NCBI GenBank assembly: GCA_002296655.1
Contig: DBIN01000057.1
Location: 10,940-48,167 of the forward strand
Direction: 5' to 3'
DNA length: 37,228 nt
Origin: Acinetobacter sp. UBA801
GTDB taxonomy: Bacteria; Pseudomonadota; Gammaproteobacteria; Pseudomonadales; Moraxellaceae
Positions 23,886-33,537 of this stretch are shown here, in pieces; position 1 is the stretch's first letter, and each line of letters starts with the position of its first letter. The translations under genes and the position numbers were made by a program. Under the pieces are notes generated by a model. It had not been told where the DNA came from. It saw nothing but the letters and a program-made list of their open reading frames with translations, and did no database searches.

Positions 23886-23928
23886 TATAGAAAGTTACGC
23901 TTAAAAAGATTTCCATTCTTTTATTGTT

Positions 23929-24621
23929 TTAGCTATTTCTGTATTCATACCACCACCAAGGCAAAAGCGTCGTTTTTAACTGTTTGCGATGCTGCAAATA
24001 GTGCACATCATGCCGCTGCACTTCAGCCCAAAATGCAGGACTATGATCAAAATGTCGGGTATGTACCAACTCATGCACAGCGACATATCGCACAATCTGT
24101 TCGGAAAACAACACCAAAGCGCTATTGAGCATAATATGATGTTGAGCACTACAACTGCCCCAACGGGTTTTCGGTTGACGAATTGCACAGTGTTTAAATG
24201 GCAAATCAATTTCACGGCTAACTGTTTGCAAATATATTGGCAACATTTGTTTGGCATAAGCAATAACAAAGGCTTTTAAATATGCTGCAGGTTGACGGTC
24301 ACTGACCCAAAGGCAATGCTTTTTTAAATCTAAAATAAAACTGTGTTTTTGTGTTTGATAGTAGATATTTAAAGGCTCATCTAAATTAAAAAGTGCCAAC
24401 TGATTTGGTAATTCACGCTGTACAAATCCTTGCTGTGCCTGCTGTTTATGCCAAGTTTCGATCATCCACTGCTCAGATTGCTGCAAAAAATCCAGAATTT
24501 GTCGTTGAGTACAATATTTCGGCACAGTTAAGCGAATTTGATGCGGCTCGACACGTAATCTTAAACGGGTTGCTTTTGCATGTGCTGTGATTTGAATTTC
24601 AGGAAGGTCGGATAGCATCAT
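23929..24621 (-). CDS. YgjP-type zinc metallopeptidase domain protein
   Basis: A 230-aa protein of the M48-related DUF45/YgjP family. The zinc site is HELVH (His183, Glu184, His187) with a further His193 in FDHSPAFW. The family hallmark KTRWGSCS lies at 151-158. The N-terminal half carries the RLRLRVEPHQIRLTVPK strand pattern. It is thought to be a cytoplasmic peptidase, with substrate unknown. MM start, no strong ribosome site. A hairpin lies between it and rpiA. Confidence 0.85.
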   Translation of the reverse strand: MMLSDLPEIQITAHAKATRLRLRVEPHQIRLTVPKYCTQRQILDFLQQSEQWMIETWHKQQAQQGFVQRELPNQLALFNLDEPLNIYYQTQKHSFILDLKKHCLWVSDRQPAAYLKAFVIAYAKQMLPIYLQTVSREIDLPFKHCAIRQPKTRWGSCSAQHHIMLNSALVLFSEQIVRYVAVHELVHTRHFDHSPAFWAEVQRHDVHYLQHRKQLKTTLLPWWWYEYRNS

Positions 24622-24648
24622 TATTGTTCTTTTTAGAGAATCCGCACC

Positions 24649-24699
24649 ACCCCTTTAATAAAAAAGAAAGATAAAGTCCTTCTTTTTTTAAAGAGGGGT
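24649..24699. repeat. Long imperfect hairpin downstream of rpiA
   Basis: ACCCCTTTAATAAAAAAGAA and TTCTTTTTTTAAAGAGGGGT pair over about 19 of 20 positions. On the minus strand it can act as the rpiA terminator. The adjacent GGGTTTGGGGGAG looks like part of a dispersed intergenic repeat of the genus, from memory only. Confidence 0.55.
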
Positions 24700-24731
24700 T
24701 TGGGGGAGATTAACTCTTAAAGGAGTGGAGT

Positions 24732-25403
24732 TTAAATTGCAATTCGTTCTTCAATGCCATTATTGGTTGCTACAATTGCAATATCAGCTTTATTGATGGC
24801 AAAAATGCCGTTGGTCACAACACCTGGAATATCATTCAAGGTTTTTTCTAATTCCAACGCATTTAAAATATTTAAATTATAAACATCTAAAATCACGTTG
24901 CCATTATCAGTTACCACACCTTCACGGTAAGCAGGATCGCCACCTAAAGCCACAATTTTACGTGCTACCGCTGAACGAGCCATTGGAATCACTTCAATTG
25001 GCAATGGAAACTCACGTCCTAACTGCTCTACCCATTTTGAATCATCGACAATACAAATAAACTTACGCGCAATAGAAGCCACGATTTTTTCACGGGTCAG
25101 CGCTGCACCACCGCCTTTAATCATGTGCATGTGACGGTCAATTTCATCGGCACCATCAACATAAGCATCTAAACTGCCTACAGAGTTCATATCGACTACT
25201 TCAATACCAAGCTTCTTCAAACGCTCCGCAGTCGCTTCAGAACTTGCCACAGCTGCTTCTAATTGTAATTCAGGCAATAAATCAATCAGGAAATTCACAG
25301 TACTGCCCGTACCTACCCCCAAAATCCCGCCTTTAGGCAAATGTTTTAATGCTGCTTTGGCAGCCGCTTGCTTCTTTTCATCTTGGGTAGCGTACAGACT
25401 CAT
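24732..25403 (-). CDS. rpiA: Ribose-5-phosphate isomerase A
   Basis: A 223-aa isomerase of ribose 5-phosphate and ribulose 5-phosphate in the pentose phosphate pathway. Motifs: [17 protein letters not shown] with the substrate-site aspartates, and [11 protein letters not shown] holding the catalytic glutamate and lysine. The ATG at 25403 is chosen over an in-frame TTG 12 bases upstream because GAGTGAAG lies just before it. Divergent from ilvA. Confidence 0.93.
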   Translation of the reverse strand: MSLYATQDEKKQAAAKAALKHLPKGGILGVGTGSTVNFLIDLLPELQLEAAVASSEATAERLKKLGIEVVDMNSVGSLDAYVDGADEIDRHMHMIKGGGAALTREKIVASIARKFICIVDDSKWVEQLGREFPLPIEVIPMARSAVARKIVALGGDPAYREGVVTDNGNVILDVYNLNILNALELEKTLNDIPGVVTNGIFAINKADIAIVATNNGIEERIAI

Positions 25404-25456
25404 GACTTCACTCAACTATTTTGACATTTGTTGCCGATTTTACAGCGCAAATGTGC

Positions 25457-25479
25457 AGGGGTTTGTTACAATAACCCCT
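25457..25479 (+). promoter_or_regulatory. Dyad enclosing a -10 box before ilvA
   Basis: AGGGGTT (25457-25463) and AACCCCT (25473-25479) are perfect inverted arms; the 9-base centre contains TACAAT, a good -10 box about 36 bp before ilvA. No clear -35 was found. It may be an operator or a leader hairpin. Confidence 0.45.
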
Positions 25480-25507
25480 ATTTTAAACTGTTAGATGGAA
25501 GATTAAC

Positions 25508-27046
25508 ATGCTGTCTCGTTTGGTTCGACAAATTTTACAAGCAACGGTCTACGATGTTGCAATCGAAACCCCACTCGACGCAGCGCCACGAATTAGTGAA
25601 AAACTGAACAATAACATTCGCTTTAAACGTGAAGACTTACAACCTGTATTCTCTTTTAAATTGCGTGGTGCGTATAACCGTATTAGCCAGTTACCCCAAG
25701 ACCAACTTGAACGTGGTGTAATTACTGCCTCTGCAGGTAATCACGCCCAAGGTGTAGCACTGTCTGGGCAAAAACTGGGAATTCGTGCCATTATCGTTAT
25801 GCCTAAAACCACGCCAGATATTAAAGTCCAAGCGGTAAAACGCTTAGGTGGCGAAGTGGTACTACATGGTGACTCATTCGATGTTGCCAACAAATATGCC
25901 ATTCAACGTGCCCAAGATGAAGGCATGACGTTTATTCCACCGTATGACGATGAATTAGTCATGGCAGGTCAAGGTACAATTGCCAACGAAATTTTGCGTC
26001 AATGGCGCGATGTCGAATACGTTTTCGTTGCTGTTGGTGGTGGCGGTTTAATTGCAGGTGTTGCAGCTTACTTGGGCGATGTCGCACCGCATGTCAAAGT
26101 CATTCCTGTAGAATATGATGAATCGGCTTGTTTAAAAGCGGCTTTTGAAGCCAATGAGCGAGTCATTTTGCCGCAAGTTGGTTTATTTGCCGATGGTACT
26201 GCTGTCGCACAAATTGGTGAGAAGCCGTTTGAAGTCTTACAACTACAAAAATCAGATCAATCAGGCCCAATTGTTGAACGTGATGTGGTTTTGGTGAATA
26301 CCGATGAAATTTGTGCGGCAATTAAAGACACATTTGATGAAAACCGCAGCATTGTTGAACCTTCAGGTGCTATGGCTTTGGCTGGTATCAAAAAATATGT
26401 CGAGCAACACCAACTGCAAAATAAAAACATGGTGTCAATTGTTTGTGGCGCAAACATGAATTTTGACCGTTTACGCTATATCGCGGAACGTACTGAACTC
26501 GGTGAACATAAAGAAGCAATTTTTGCCGTGACCATTCCAGAAGAAAAAGGGGCGTTCCTTAACTTCTGCCGTGCGCTGCAAGGTCGCAATATCACTGAGT
26601 TCAACTACCGAGCCAGTGATGCCACTGCCGCGCAAGTCTTTGTTGGCATCAGCCTAAAATCTGGTGAAAGAGAGCGCCACGACATTTATGAGTTACTCAA
26701 AACCCGATACGATGTTGATGACTTGTCAGATGATGAAGTAGCAAAACTACACATTCGTTATTTGGTCGGCGGTCATGCCGATATTGAAAATGAACGTCTA
26801 TTCCGTGTGGAGTTTCCTGAACGTCCGGGTGCATTACTCACCTTCTTGGAACGCTTAGGCCCAACCCATAACATTACTCTGTTCCATTACCGTAACCACG
26901 GTGCAGCGGAAGGTCGTGTATTGGTGGGTTTAGAAGCTTCGGATGCTAAACAGAACCCAGATGGTTTAATCGAAACTTTGGAAAAGATCACTTATCCATA
27001 CCAAGAAATTACCAACAACTTGGGTTATCAGCGTTTCTTAAAATAA
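25508..27046 (+). CDS. ilvA: Biosynthetic threonine ammonia-lyase
   Basis: A 512-aa PLP enzyme converting threonine to 2-oxobutanoate, the first step to isoleucine. The PLP lysine is Lys51 in SFKLRGAYN; the phosphate loop is VGGGGLIAG around 176-184. Two ACT-like regulatory domains occupy the C-terminus (about 325-410 and 420-512; both contain the RPGA/KGAFL pattern), which marks the isoleucine-feedback-inhibited form rather than the short catabolic one. Single gene with a strong terminator. Confidence 0.95.
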   Translation: MLSRLVRQILQATVYDVAIETPLDAAPRISEKLNNNIRFKREDLQPVFSFKLRGAYNRISQLPQDQLERGVITASAGNHAQGVALSGQKLGIRAIIVMPKTTPDIKVQAVKRLGGEVVLHGDSFDVANKYAIQRAQDEGMTFIPPYDDELVMAGQGTIANEILRQWRDVEYVFVAVGGGGLIAGVAAYLGDVAPHVKVIPVEYDESACLKAAFEANERVILPQVGLFADGTAVAQIGEKPFEVLQLQKSDQSGPIVERDVVLVNTDEICAAIKDTFDENRSIVEPSGAMALAGIKKYVEQHQLQNKNMVSIVCGANMNFDRLRYIAERTELGEHKEAIFAVTIPEEKGAFLNFCRALQGRNITEFNYRASDATAAQVFVGISLKSGERERHDIYELLKTRYDVDDLSDDEVAKLHIRYLVGGHADIENERLFRVEFPERPGALLTFLERLGPTHNITLFHYRNHGAAEGRVLVGLEASDAKQNPDGLIETLEKITYPYQEITNNLGYQRFLK

Positions 27047-27071
27047 CCGATCACACATCTCAATAAGTGCA

Positions 27072-27097
27072 AAAAACCGCTGATTCCAGCGGTTTTT
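27072..27097 (+). terminator. Terminator of ilvA
   Basis: AAAAACCGCTG and CAGCGGTTTTT form an 11-bp stem with an ATTC loop. Confidence 0.9.
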
Positions 27098-27175
27098 AGT
27101 CATTTCGCTACAGTATAAATCCATAAAATATTTTAGTATATTGCAAGAATAATATAATTTTTTCAGGATGATGCT

Positions 27176-27832
27176 ATGGCGCAATTTGCTGTCATTGGTT
27201 TAGGTAGTTTTGGTGCAACTGTGGCGACACAATTGGTCAAACTCAACCATGATGTCATTGGGATTGATAGCAATAAAAAGTTTGTAGAAAACATTGCCGA
27301 TCAAATTACCCATGCGGTGATTGCCGATGCAACCGATGAACACGTTTTGGAAGAACTGAATATTCAAAATTGTGATGCAGTGGTGGTCGCCATTGGTGAA
27401 GATATTGAAGCCAGTATTTTGTGTGTCTTAAATTTAAAGAATTTAGGTATTTCTAAAATTTACGTTAAAGCCAAAAGCAAAGCGCACACCATGATTTTAA
27501 CCCATTTGGGCGTAAGTAAAATTATTCACCCTGAAGAAGATATGGGCGTTCGCATCGCGCAATCGCTAAGTTATCCTATGGTGAGTCGTTATATGAGCCT
27601 AAACGACAACCACTATATTGTAAAAGTAAAAATTAAAGACAACTTGCATGGCACGCGCATTCATAGTCTGATATCACATGCATCCGAAGTTAAACTTTTA
27701 CTGTTTAAACGTGCCGAAACGATTTTCTATACGCTTGAATCCAATTTAATGCTACAAACAGATGATATTTTGGTGGTTGAAGGACAACTTGAACCATTAA
27801 AACGCTTATCTAAACAATTTAAGTCAGAATGA
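27176..27832 (+). CDS. KtrA/TrkA-type K+ uptake regulatory subunit
   Basis: A 218-aa cytoplasmic RCK protein. The RCK_N Rossmann domain (residues 1-120) has the nucleotide loop GLGSFG (8-13) and the acidic strand end GIDSN. An RCK_C domain follows (about 135-215). Single RCK unit size matches KtrA rather than the double-length TrkA of enterics. It should form a ring that gates the membrane subunit encoded next, with which it overlaps by 4 bp. A TATAAT box at 27153-27158 and CAGGATGAT ribosome site lie upstream. Confidence 0.88.
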   Translation: MAQFAVIGLGSFGATVATQLVKLNHDVIGIDSNKKFVENIADQITHAVIADATDEHVLEELNIQNCDAVVVAIGEDIEASILCVLNLKNLGISKIYVKAKSKAHTMILTHLGVSKIIHPEEDMGVRIAQSLSYPMVSRYMSLNDNHYIVKVKIKDNLHGTRIHSLISHASEVKLLLFKRAETIFYTLESNLMLQTDDILVVEGQLEPLKRLSKQFKSE

Positions 27833-29169
27833 AAAAAACAGCGAAACAACCAATCAAAACTGTCAATTTAAGCCCACCCAGTCTTTTGGCACTGGGCTTT
27901 TTAAGCTTTATTAGCATTGGCACAATCTTGCTGAAACTGCCCATTTCCCATCATGGTGAGATGAGCTGGATCAATGCCTTATTCACTGCTACATCCGCAG
28001 TGACCATTACTGGATTGTCAGTGGTGAATATAGGCGATGCTTATACCGTATTTGGACAATTGGTCATTATGTTGTTATTACAATGTGGTGGCTTGGGTTT
28101 CATGACCTTTGCTATTTTAGCGGTTTTGAGCTTTTCATCCAAAATTGGTTTAAAACAACAAATTATGGCACAAGACACCATTGGGCAAACCAACCTATCT
28201 AAAGTGTCGATGACCATTAAAGGCGTATTGCTCTACTCATTGTTTTTTGAAGGGATAGGCACAATTATTTTAACCTTGGCATGGATGCAGGATTATCCAT
28301 TAAGCGATGCGTTTTTTTATGCGGCTTTCTATAGTGTTTCAGCCTTTAACAATGGTGGATTTTCATTATTTCCAAATAGCTTAATGAGCTTTGCAGATCA
28401 ATACCTGATTACCTTAACTATTAGTATGCTGTATATCATTGGCGGTATTGGTTTTGTGGTGCTCATGGATATTAAGCGCGCCAAACGCTGGAAAAAACTC
28501 TCACCCAACAGCAAACTCATTTTGTCGACCATTGCCAGTTTAAACTTTGTGGCTTTTCTGCTGATTTGGGCGATTGAAGCCAATAATCCACACACCCTTG
28601 CAGCCATGAGTATTGGCGATCAAGCCCTCAATGCGTGGTTTCACGCTACCGTTCCTCGCTCTTCAGGTTTTAATAGCCTAGATGTCGCAAGTATGCAAAA
28701 TAGCTCAACCTTGCTCACCATGCTTCTGATGTTTATTGGTGGTGGCTCGCTCAGTACCGCAGGCGGTATTAAAGTTGGTACATTTGTTATTGTCGTTTTA
28801 AGCGTGATCAGTTTTTTAAGACGTTCAGATGAGGTGCGTGTGTTTAATCATGCCATATCTGAACGTACCACCTTTAAAGCTTTGGCGGTGATCAGCATTA
28901 CAGGCATGTTAATTTGCATCGGTTTATTTAGCTTGCTTGCCCTTGAACCGAAACTAAATTTCTTAGACCTGTTGTTTGAGGCTGTATCTGCAGCGTGTAC
29001 AGTGGGTTTATCACGTGGTGTTACGGGTGAATTACAACCTGGTAGTTTAATTATTTTAATGTTGTTGATGTTTGCAGGTCGTTTAGGGCCGCTGACTTTG
29101 GCTTATTTAATCGCCACACCACAAAAAAGCCGAATTAAACATCCAACCGCAGATATTCAAATTGGATAA
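27829..29169 (+). CDS. KtrB/TrkH-type K+ transporter membrane subunit
   Basis: A 446-aa polytopic protein with four pore-loop repeats: TITGLSVV (59-66), NNGGFSLF, PRSSGFNSL and CTVGLSRGV. The glycine in each is the selectivity-filter residue of the SKT family. The fold should have eight main transmembrane helices. The length (446 aa) fits KtrB. The ATGA overlap with the RCK gene shows coupling. It moves K+ inward, possibly coupled to Na+. Confidence 0.9.
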   Translation: MKKTAKQPIKTVNLSPPSLLALGFLSFISIGTILLKLPISHHGEMSWINALFTATSAVTITGLSVVNIGDAYTVFGQLVIMLLLQCGGLGFMTFAILAVLSFSSKIGLKQQIMAQDTIGQTNLSKVSMTIKGVLLYSLFFEGIGTIILTLAWMQDYPLSDAFFYAAFYSVSAFNNGGFSLFPNSLMSFADQYLITLTISMLYIIGGIGFVVLMDIKRAKRWKKLSPNSKLILSTIASLNFVAFLLIWAIEANNPHTLAAMSIGDQALNAWFHATVPRSSGFNSLDVASMQNSSTLLTMLLMFIGGGSLSTAGGIKVGTFVIVVLSVISFLRRSDEVRVFNHAISERTTFKALAVISITGMLICIGLFSLLALEPKLNFLDLLFEAVSAACTVGLSRGVTGELQPGSLIILMLLMFAGRLGPLTLAYLIATPQKSRIKHPTADIQIG

Positions 29170-29197
29170 AAGCTAGATACGATCTGACTTCAAAAAC

Positions 29198-29226
29198 AAA
29201 CGCCAATCATCAAGATTGGCGTTTTA
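29198..29226. terminator. Bidirectional terminator between ktrB-like and pldA-like genes
   Basis: AAACGCCAATC and GATTGGCGTTT form an 11-bp stem with a 5-base loop, T-run on the plus strand. Confidence 0.85.
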
Positions 29227-29265
29227 TATTCAGCTAGCAAGGGTAAGAAATCAATCTCAATACGC

Positions 29266-30414
29266 CTAGAACCAATTCATTAAAGACACACCTAAACCAA
29301 CATAGGTGGCGCGGTGGTTATAATCAATCAGACTTTCACCATAACCATCAAATAGTTGAAAATGACCGCGTAATTTGCCACTGATTGGGAAAACCCAGTC
29401 AAACTGCGCTGCGCCGTGTGAGTCATCACCACCTTTTAAACTATGACGAAGCATCAAAGAAAAGTCATGCTCTTTCCAGCGATAAAATGCCAACATATCG
29501 CCACGCCCGATATAATTTTTAATTTCAGGGTTATTGTCATCACTGCGGTCTTCTTCAATGCGATACCACGGACGTAACATCAAGGCAAAATTGTCTTTTT
29601 CAAAACCTAAATTAAAAATCACCCGATTCCAACTGCGTGATAACGGATCAGAACGACCATTGGATTGATGGTTCAGCGTCACACCTAATAAACGACCATA
29701 CAGCCCCAAAAGTGTATAGTTGGTACGGAACATCAAACTGGCTTCAGGCTCATAATTGGTTTCACGAAATGGACGTGATTCATCACCATTATAAACCTGC
29801 CAACGTGATGACTGGGTATAACCTAACCACACATCACCATTATCCCCCAACAGATTTTCTACTGCTTTGGTTTTTAAAGACAGTTGAAATTTGGTTTCCG
29901 TTGAGGTCAGATTTTGTTCCTTACCCACTTGAACAGTATTTTGCTCATTCAAGCTTTGTGGACGTTCATTTTTATCGGACGTCCAAAAAGCAGGCATCAA
30001 ATACACAGGTTGATAAGCACGTAAATTCCATGTACCTAATTTACTATCGGATGAAAGCTCCCAGCGTTTATCCAATATAGATACATTCGGATCGAGCTTT
30101 GGTACATCAAATGAAAATAAATTACTCACACCTACCGCAATTTTTTCTTTCAGGGTTTCAGGTGCAGGAGCAAGTGCCTGAGCGGCTTGGCGTTCGCTAA
30201 TTAGTGGTGTTTTTTCTGCTTCAGGAATTTTAAACAATGCATCATAGCACGCCAAACGATCAGCATTTGCCTCTAAAGCCACACAGGCTTCAGGTGTTGC
30301 AGGTGCAACTAAGCTAGCTGGGTCTTGTGCATAAATTTTCGACACAAACACAGTGCTGAGTGCAGCAACACTCAGCGACAGTCCTCTGTATTCAAAAAGT
30401 TTGAACGCGCTCAT
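29266..30414 (-). CDS. pldA: Outer-membrane phospholipase A
   Basis: A 382-aa OMPLA. The catalytic set is His249 and Ser251 in NHQSNGRS plus Asn263 in SRSWNRV, with the same spacing (2 and 12) as His142/Ser144/Asn156 in E. coli. The N-terminus carries a signal peptide (SVAALSTVFVSKIYAQ). About 100 residues follow before the barrel, including two cysteines (CVALEANADRLACYDALFK) that are not in the E. coli protein. The barrel should end in Phe382, as usual for BamA substrates. Ribosome site GGGGTGATTT. It follows the M16C gene by 34 bp and may be co-transcribed. Confidence 0.92.
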   Translation of the reverse strand: MSAFKLFEYRGLSLSVAALSTVFVSKIYAQDPASLVAPATPEACVALEANADRLACYDALFKIPEAEKTPLISERQAAQALAPAPETLKEKIAVGVSNLFSFDVPKLDPNVSILDKRWELSSDSKLGTWNLRAYQPVYLMPAFWTSDKNERPQSLNEQNTVQVGKEQNLTSTETKFQLSLKTKAVENLLGDNGDVWLGYTQSSRWQVYNGDESRPFRETNYEPEASLMFRTNYTLLGLYGRLLGVTLNHQSNGRSDPLSRSWNRVIFNLGFEKDNFALMLRPWYRIEEDRSDDNNPEIKNYIGRGDMLAFYRWKEHDFSLMLRHSLKGGDDSHGAAQFDWVFPISGKLRGHFQLFDGYGESLIDYNHRATYVGLGVSLMNWF

Positions 30415-30448
30415 AAATCACCCCAAGTTTTAGTTTTTATTTCACGTA

Positions 30449-33388
30449 TCAATTCACTTGTTTAATTTCAAACCCAAGTTCGAGCAATGCTTGACGTTTT
30501 GACACAGGTGCGACTACAGCTTTAGATGCTTGCTGCTGACGCAAATATTGCTCTGCAACACGTTTTAAATCATCTAAAGTCACTGCCAATAACCGCTCAC
30601 GTAATAATGTACGGAATGCAGGTGTACGTGCGTGCAATAATGCATAACATGCAGTAATCGCTTCACCTGCAGGTGAACCTGGTTTATCCATGCTGGCAAT
30701 TAAACCTAAAATCGCCTCTTCAAGTTGATGCGGCAATTGCTCTGCATTAAATAACCAATCAATACTCGCTTCAAAGTCTGCAAAAGTTTCTGCCAAGCGT
30801 GGATCACGGTAACTATAAAAACGGAATGAACATGCATTGCCATCGTAACTTGCACCGCCACCGTAAGCACCGCCCTTTTCACGGATTGCACTGTGTAAGA
30901 AACCATTGCGTAAATATGCAGCTAAAACCATTAAAGGTGCAGCATCTGAGTGTGACACTTCCACCGCAGGATATGCTGCCGCACAGAATTGTACATTGGA
31001 TTGAATCAACCATGCCTGATCTTGCTCTGAATGATCTACAGGAACTTGGGTTAAAGCTGCAGCATTTTCTGCGACAGTGAGTTTATCCCAAACCTCTTGA
31101 ACTTCTTCGACCAAACGATCAGATTGATGTTCTTCACATACCAACAAAAATTGCTTAGGCGCTTGTAGTAATTTATGGTGAATCAATTGCAATTCTGCAA
31201 TCAGTTTCTCATATTCCGCTGTATCTTTTTCAATTTTATCAACCAAGTCTGCCAACCAATTTAATGCGCCCAAACCTGTATTGTTGTAATCACGCAGCGC
31301 CAAGGCACTGTGATGACGCCCTGCAATTTGCATAGCATAACTGTGACCAGAGCCCGATAAACGTGACTGCCAACGGGTTTTACGCTGTTGTAACAACTCT
31401 ATAATGCGATCTTTTTCATCAAAACGTAATTGCTCAAATGCCAATTTCAGCAAGCGGATGGCTTCAAAATTATTCACCAAAGACTTGGTAGTTAAGGTGA
31501 GCCATGCACTGATCTGATTTTTGTCATCAATTTTAGAACGTAAAGATGCTCCCATACCCAAACCACCACTCACTGCGGTTTGTAGCTGTTGCAATTCTAA
31601 ATAGCTGTATTCACCCGCACCCACTTCGCCCATTAAAATAGACAGTAAATTAAAGTATGGTGATTGTACAATTTCATCAGGAATTTGAATCAACACTTGC
31701 TGATAGTAAATTCCATTGGTACCTGCATGATATAAATTTAAAGGATAATCAATGCGGTTGCAGATAATTTCACGCAACTCACCCTGCACAATATGCAAGG
31801 CTGCAGGCACATCTTCAAGACCAACTTTTGGCAATAAATTCAAATCATCTGGCGTATCTTGACGGACTTTTAAAGCTTCTGTTTGCGCGATGATTTCTGC
31901 TTTTTGCGCATCTGTGAGTTGTGCGCCTATCTCAGCCAGGCGTGCTTTTTCAAGTGCGGCATCTTTGGCCGATTTTTCTGCATCTGGCACCAAAGTCATT
32001 TGCACACGGTGCGGGTTATCAATTAAATGTGTCTGAATTAATTGCGATAACCACATTGGGTCTTTAAGTTCTTCTTTGACTTGTTCAATTGCAGTATCCA
32101 CATCCCACACCTGAATTGGGTCATTGTGGTGAATGGCACTGCTTAAACCATTTAAAATCAAGCTCAAACCGTATGGCATACCATCGCCATTAATTTCACG
32201 CTGATGTAATTCAATTTGATGCAAAATTGCATCGACCAAAGCCGTATCCACAGGCTGCGAAGCCACGTCTTGTAAAATTTTTAGAACGCCCGCCTGAAAT
32301 TCAGCTGCATGTTCTGGGTTTGAACCTTGCACACCACAGAAGAATGTCATTTCAAAGTTGGAGTCATCCACACCCATCAACGGGCCTGTCGATTGTGCAT
32401 GCGCCCAAGTTTCCAAATAATGACGTAGTGGTGATGCAGAGTTTTCGAGTAAAACACCTTCAACCAAACGCATACCTAAACGTAATTTAATATCGCTCGC
32501 TTCAGGCAATAACCACGCCAAAACATGATACGTTTTATCTTTAAGCTCTTCTGCATCGACTGCATAACTTTCAGTCACTGTCACTGGCGCAGTTAAACGA
32601 CGTTCAGGCTTAGAATACAGCGTTTCGCCCTGCTCAAATTTCGCCAAAGCTAATTTTTCAAACTGTTCTTGTAAATCGTATGCAGGCGTATTACCAAAAG
32701 TCATAAATACCGCATTACTTGGGTGATAATGTGACTTATAAAAATCCACCAATTCTTGATAGGTCAAATCTGGAATATCTTTCGGGTCGCCGCCTGAATT
32801 GTAGTGGTAGGTCGTTTCAGGGAATAAATGATAAGCCAATTGGTGATAAAGCTGATCGGTTGGCGAGCTCATTGCACCTTTCATTTCATTAAATACCACA
32901 CCTTTATAAACAGGCTCACCATTTTCCAACTCAATCCGAATGCCTTCCTGAGCAAAATCCAGAGGATTTAAATTGGCTGCGAAAGCCGCATCCATATACA
33001 CCGCAAGCAGGTTTTGGAAATCTTTTTTGTTTTGTGTCGCAAATGGATAAGCCGTCCAATCCGCCGCAGTAAATGCGTTCATAAAAGTATTCAATGAACG
33101 ACGAATCATTAAAAAGAACGGGTCACGTACAGGGAATTTTTCAGAACCACACAACACAGTATGTTCTAAAATATGCGCCTCACCTTTGGAATCCATCGGC
33201 TGAGTGCGAAATGCGACTAAAAATACATTTTCGTCATGATCTGTCGCCAAGTGATAATGCACCGCACCTGTAACTTTATGTTTATATTCAGACACTAAAA
33301 TGTCTAAGGCTTCAACATGGTGTTGACGTACCAACTGAAACGCAGGATGTACAGTCTGGGAAATGGTTTCAGTGACATCTACAGTCAT
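30449..33388 (-). CDS. M16C insulinase-type metallopeptidase (PreP-like)
   Basis: A 979-aa peptidase of the presequence-protease type. The inverted zinc motif HxxEH is His72-Glu75-His76 in AHILEHTVLCG, followed by the family phrase SEKFPVRDPFFLMIRRSLNT. The two homologous halves each have two M16 domains; the C-terminal half carries the KGGAYGGGASYDGN substrate-binding region. No signal peptide, so it is probably cytoplasmic, degrading short peptides. AGGAG lies before the ATG. Confidence 0.92.
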   Translation of the reverse strand: MTVDVTETISQTVHPAFQLVRQHHVEALDILVSEYKHKVTGAVHYHLATDHDENVFLVAFRTQPMDSKGEAHILEHTVLCGSEKFPVRDPFFLMIRRSLNTFMNAFTAADWTAYPFATQNKKDFQNLLAVYMDAAFAANLNPLDFAQEGIRIELENGEPVYKGVVFNEMKGAMSSPTDQLYHQLAYHLFPETTYHYNSGGDPKDIPDLTYQELVDFYKSHYHPSNAVFMTFGNTPAYDLQEQFEKLALAKFEQGETLYSKPERRLTAPVTVTESYAVDAEELKDKTYHVLAWLLPEASDIKLRLGMRLVEGVLLENSASPLRHYLETWAHAQSTGPLMGVDDSNFEMTFFCGVQGSNPEHAAEFQAGVLKILQDVASQPVDTALVDAILHQIELHQREINGDGMPYGLSLILNGLSSAIHHNDPIQVWDVDTAIEQVKEELKDPMWLSQLIQTHLIDNPHRVQMTLVPDAEKSAKDAALEKARLAEIGAQLTDAQKAEIIAQTEALKVRQDTPDDLNLLPKVGLEDVPAALHIVQGELREIICNRIDYPLNLYHAGTNGIYYQQVLIQIPDEIVQSPYFNLLSILMGEVGAGEYSYLELQQLQTAVSGGLGMGASLRSKIDDKNQISAWLTLTTKSLVNNFEAIRLLKLAFEQLRFDEKDRIIELLQQRKTRWQSRLSGSGHSYAMQIAGRHHSALALRDYNNTGLGALNWLADLVDKIEKDTAEYEKLIAELQLIHHKLLQAPKQFLLVCEEHQSDRLVEEVQEVWDKLTVAENAAALTQVPVDHSEQDQAWLIQSNVQFCAAAYPAVEVSHSDAAPLMVLAAYLRNGFLHSAIREKGGAYGGGASYDGNACSFRFYSYRDPRLAETFADFEASIDWLFNAEQLPHQLEEAILGLIASMDKPGSPAGEAITACYALLHARTPAFRTLLRERLLAVTLDDLKRVAEQYLRQQQASKAVVAPVSKRQALLELGFEIKQVN

Positions 33389-33412
33389 GTGATCTCCTAA
33401 AAATAAGCAAAT

Positions 33413-33441
33413 AAAAAACTAAAGCCATTATAGCTTTAGTT
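33413..33441 (-). terminator. Terminator of the GNAT gene
   Basis: AACTAAAGC and GCTTTAGTT form a 9-bp stem with a 7-base loop, with a run of six Ts on the minus strand. Confidence 0.8.
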
Positions 33442-33537
33442 CTTTAAATTTTTCACGTGGAAAACCCGACTAAATTGATTGAAATTTGCAAAGTAGCAAC
33501 AAAATGCTGCGCTGTAATGCTTGCAGCATAAGCCAAA

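Noticed and set aside
29637..30080. 147-codon plus-strand frame within pldA
   Set aside because: His/Tyr-rich antisense shadow of the phospholipase gene.
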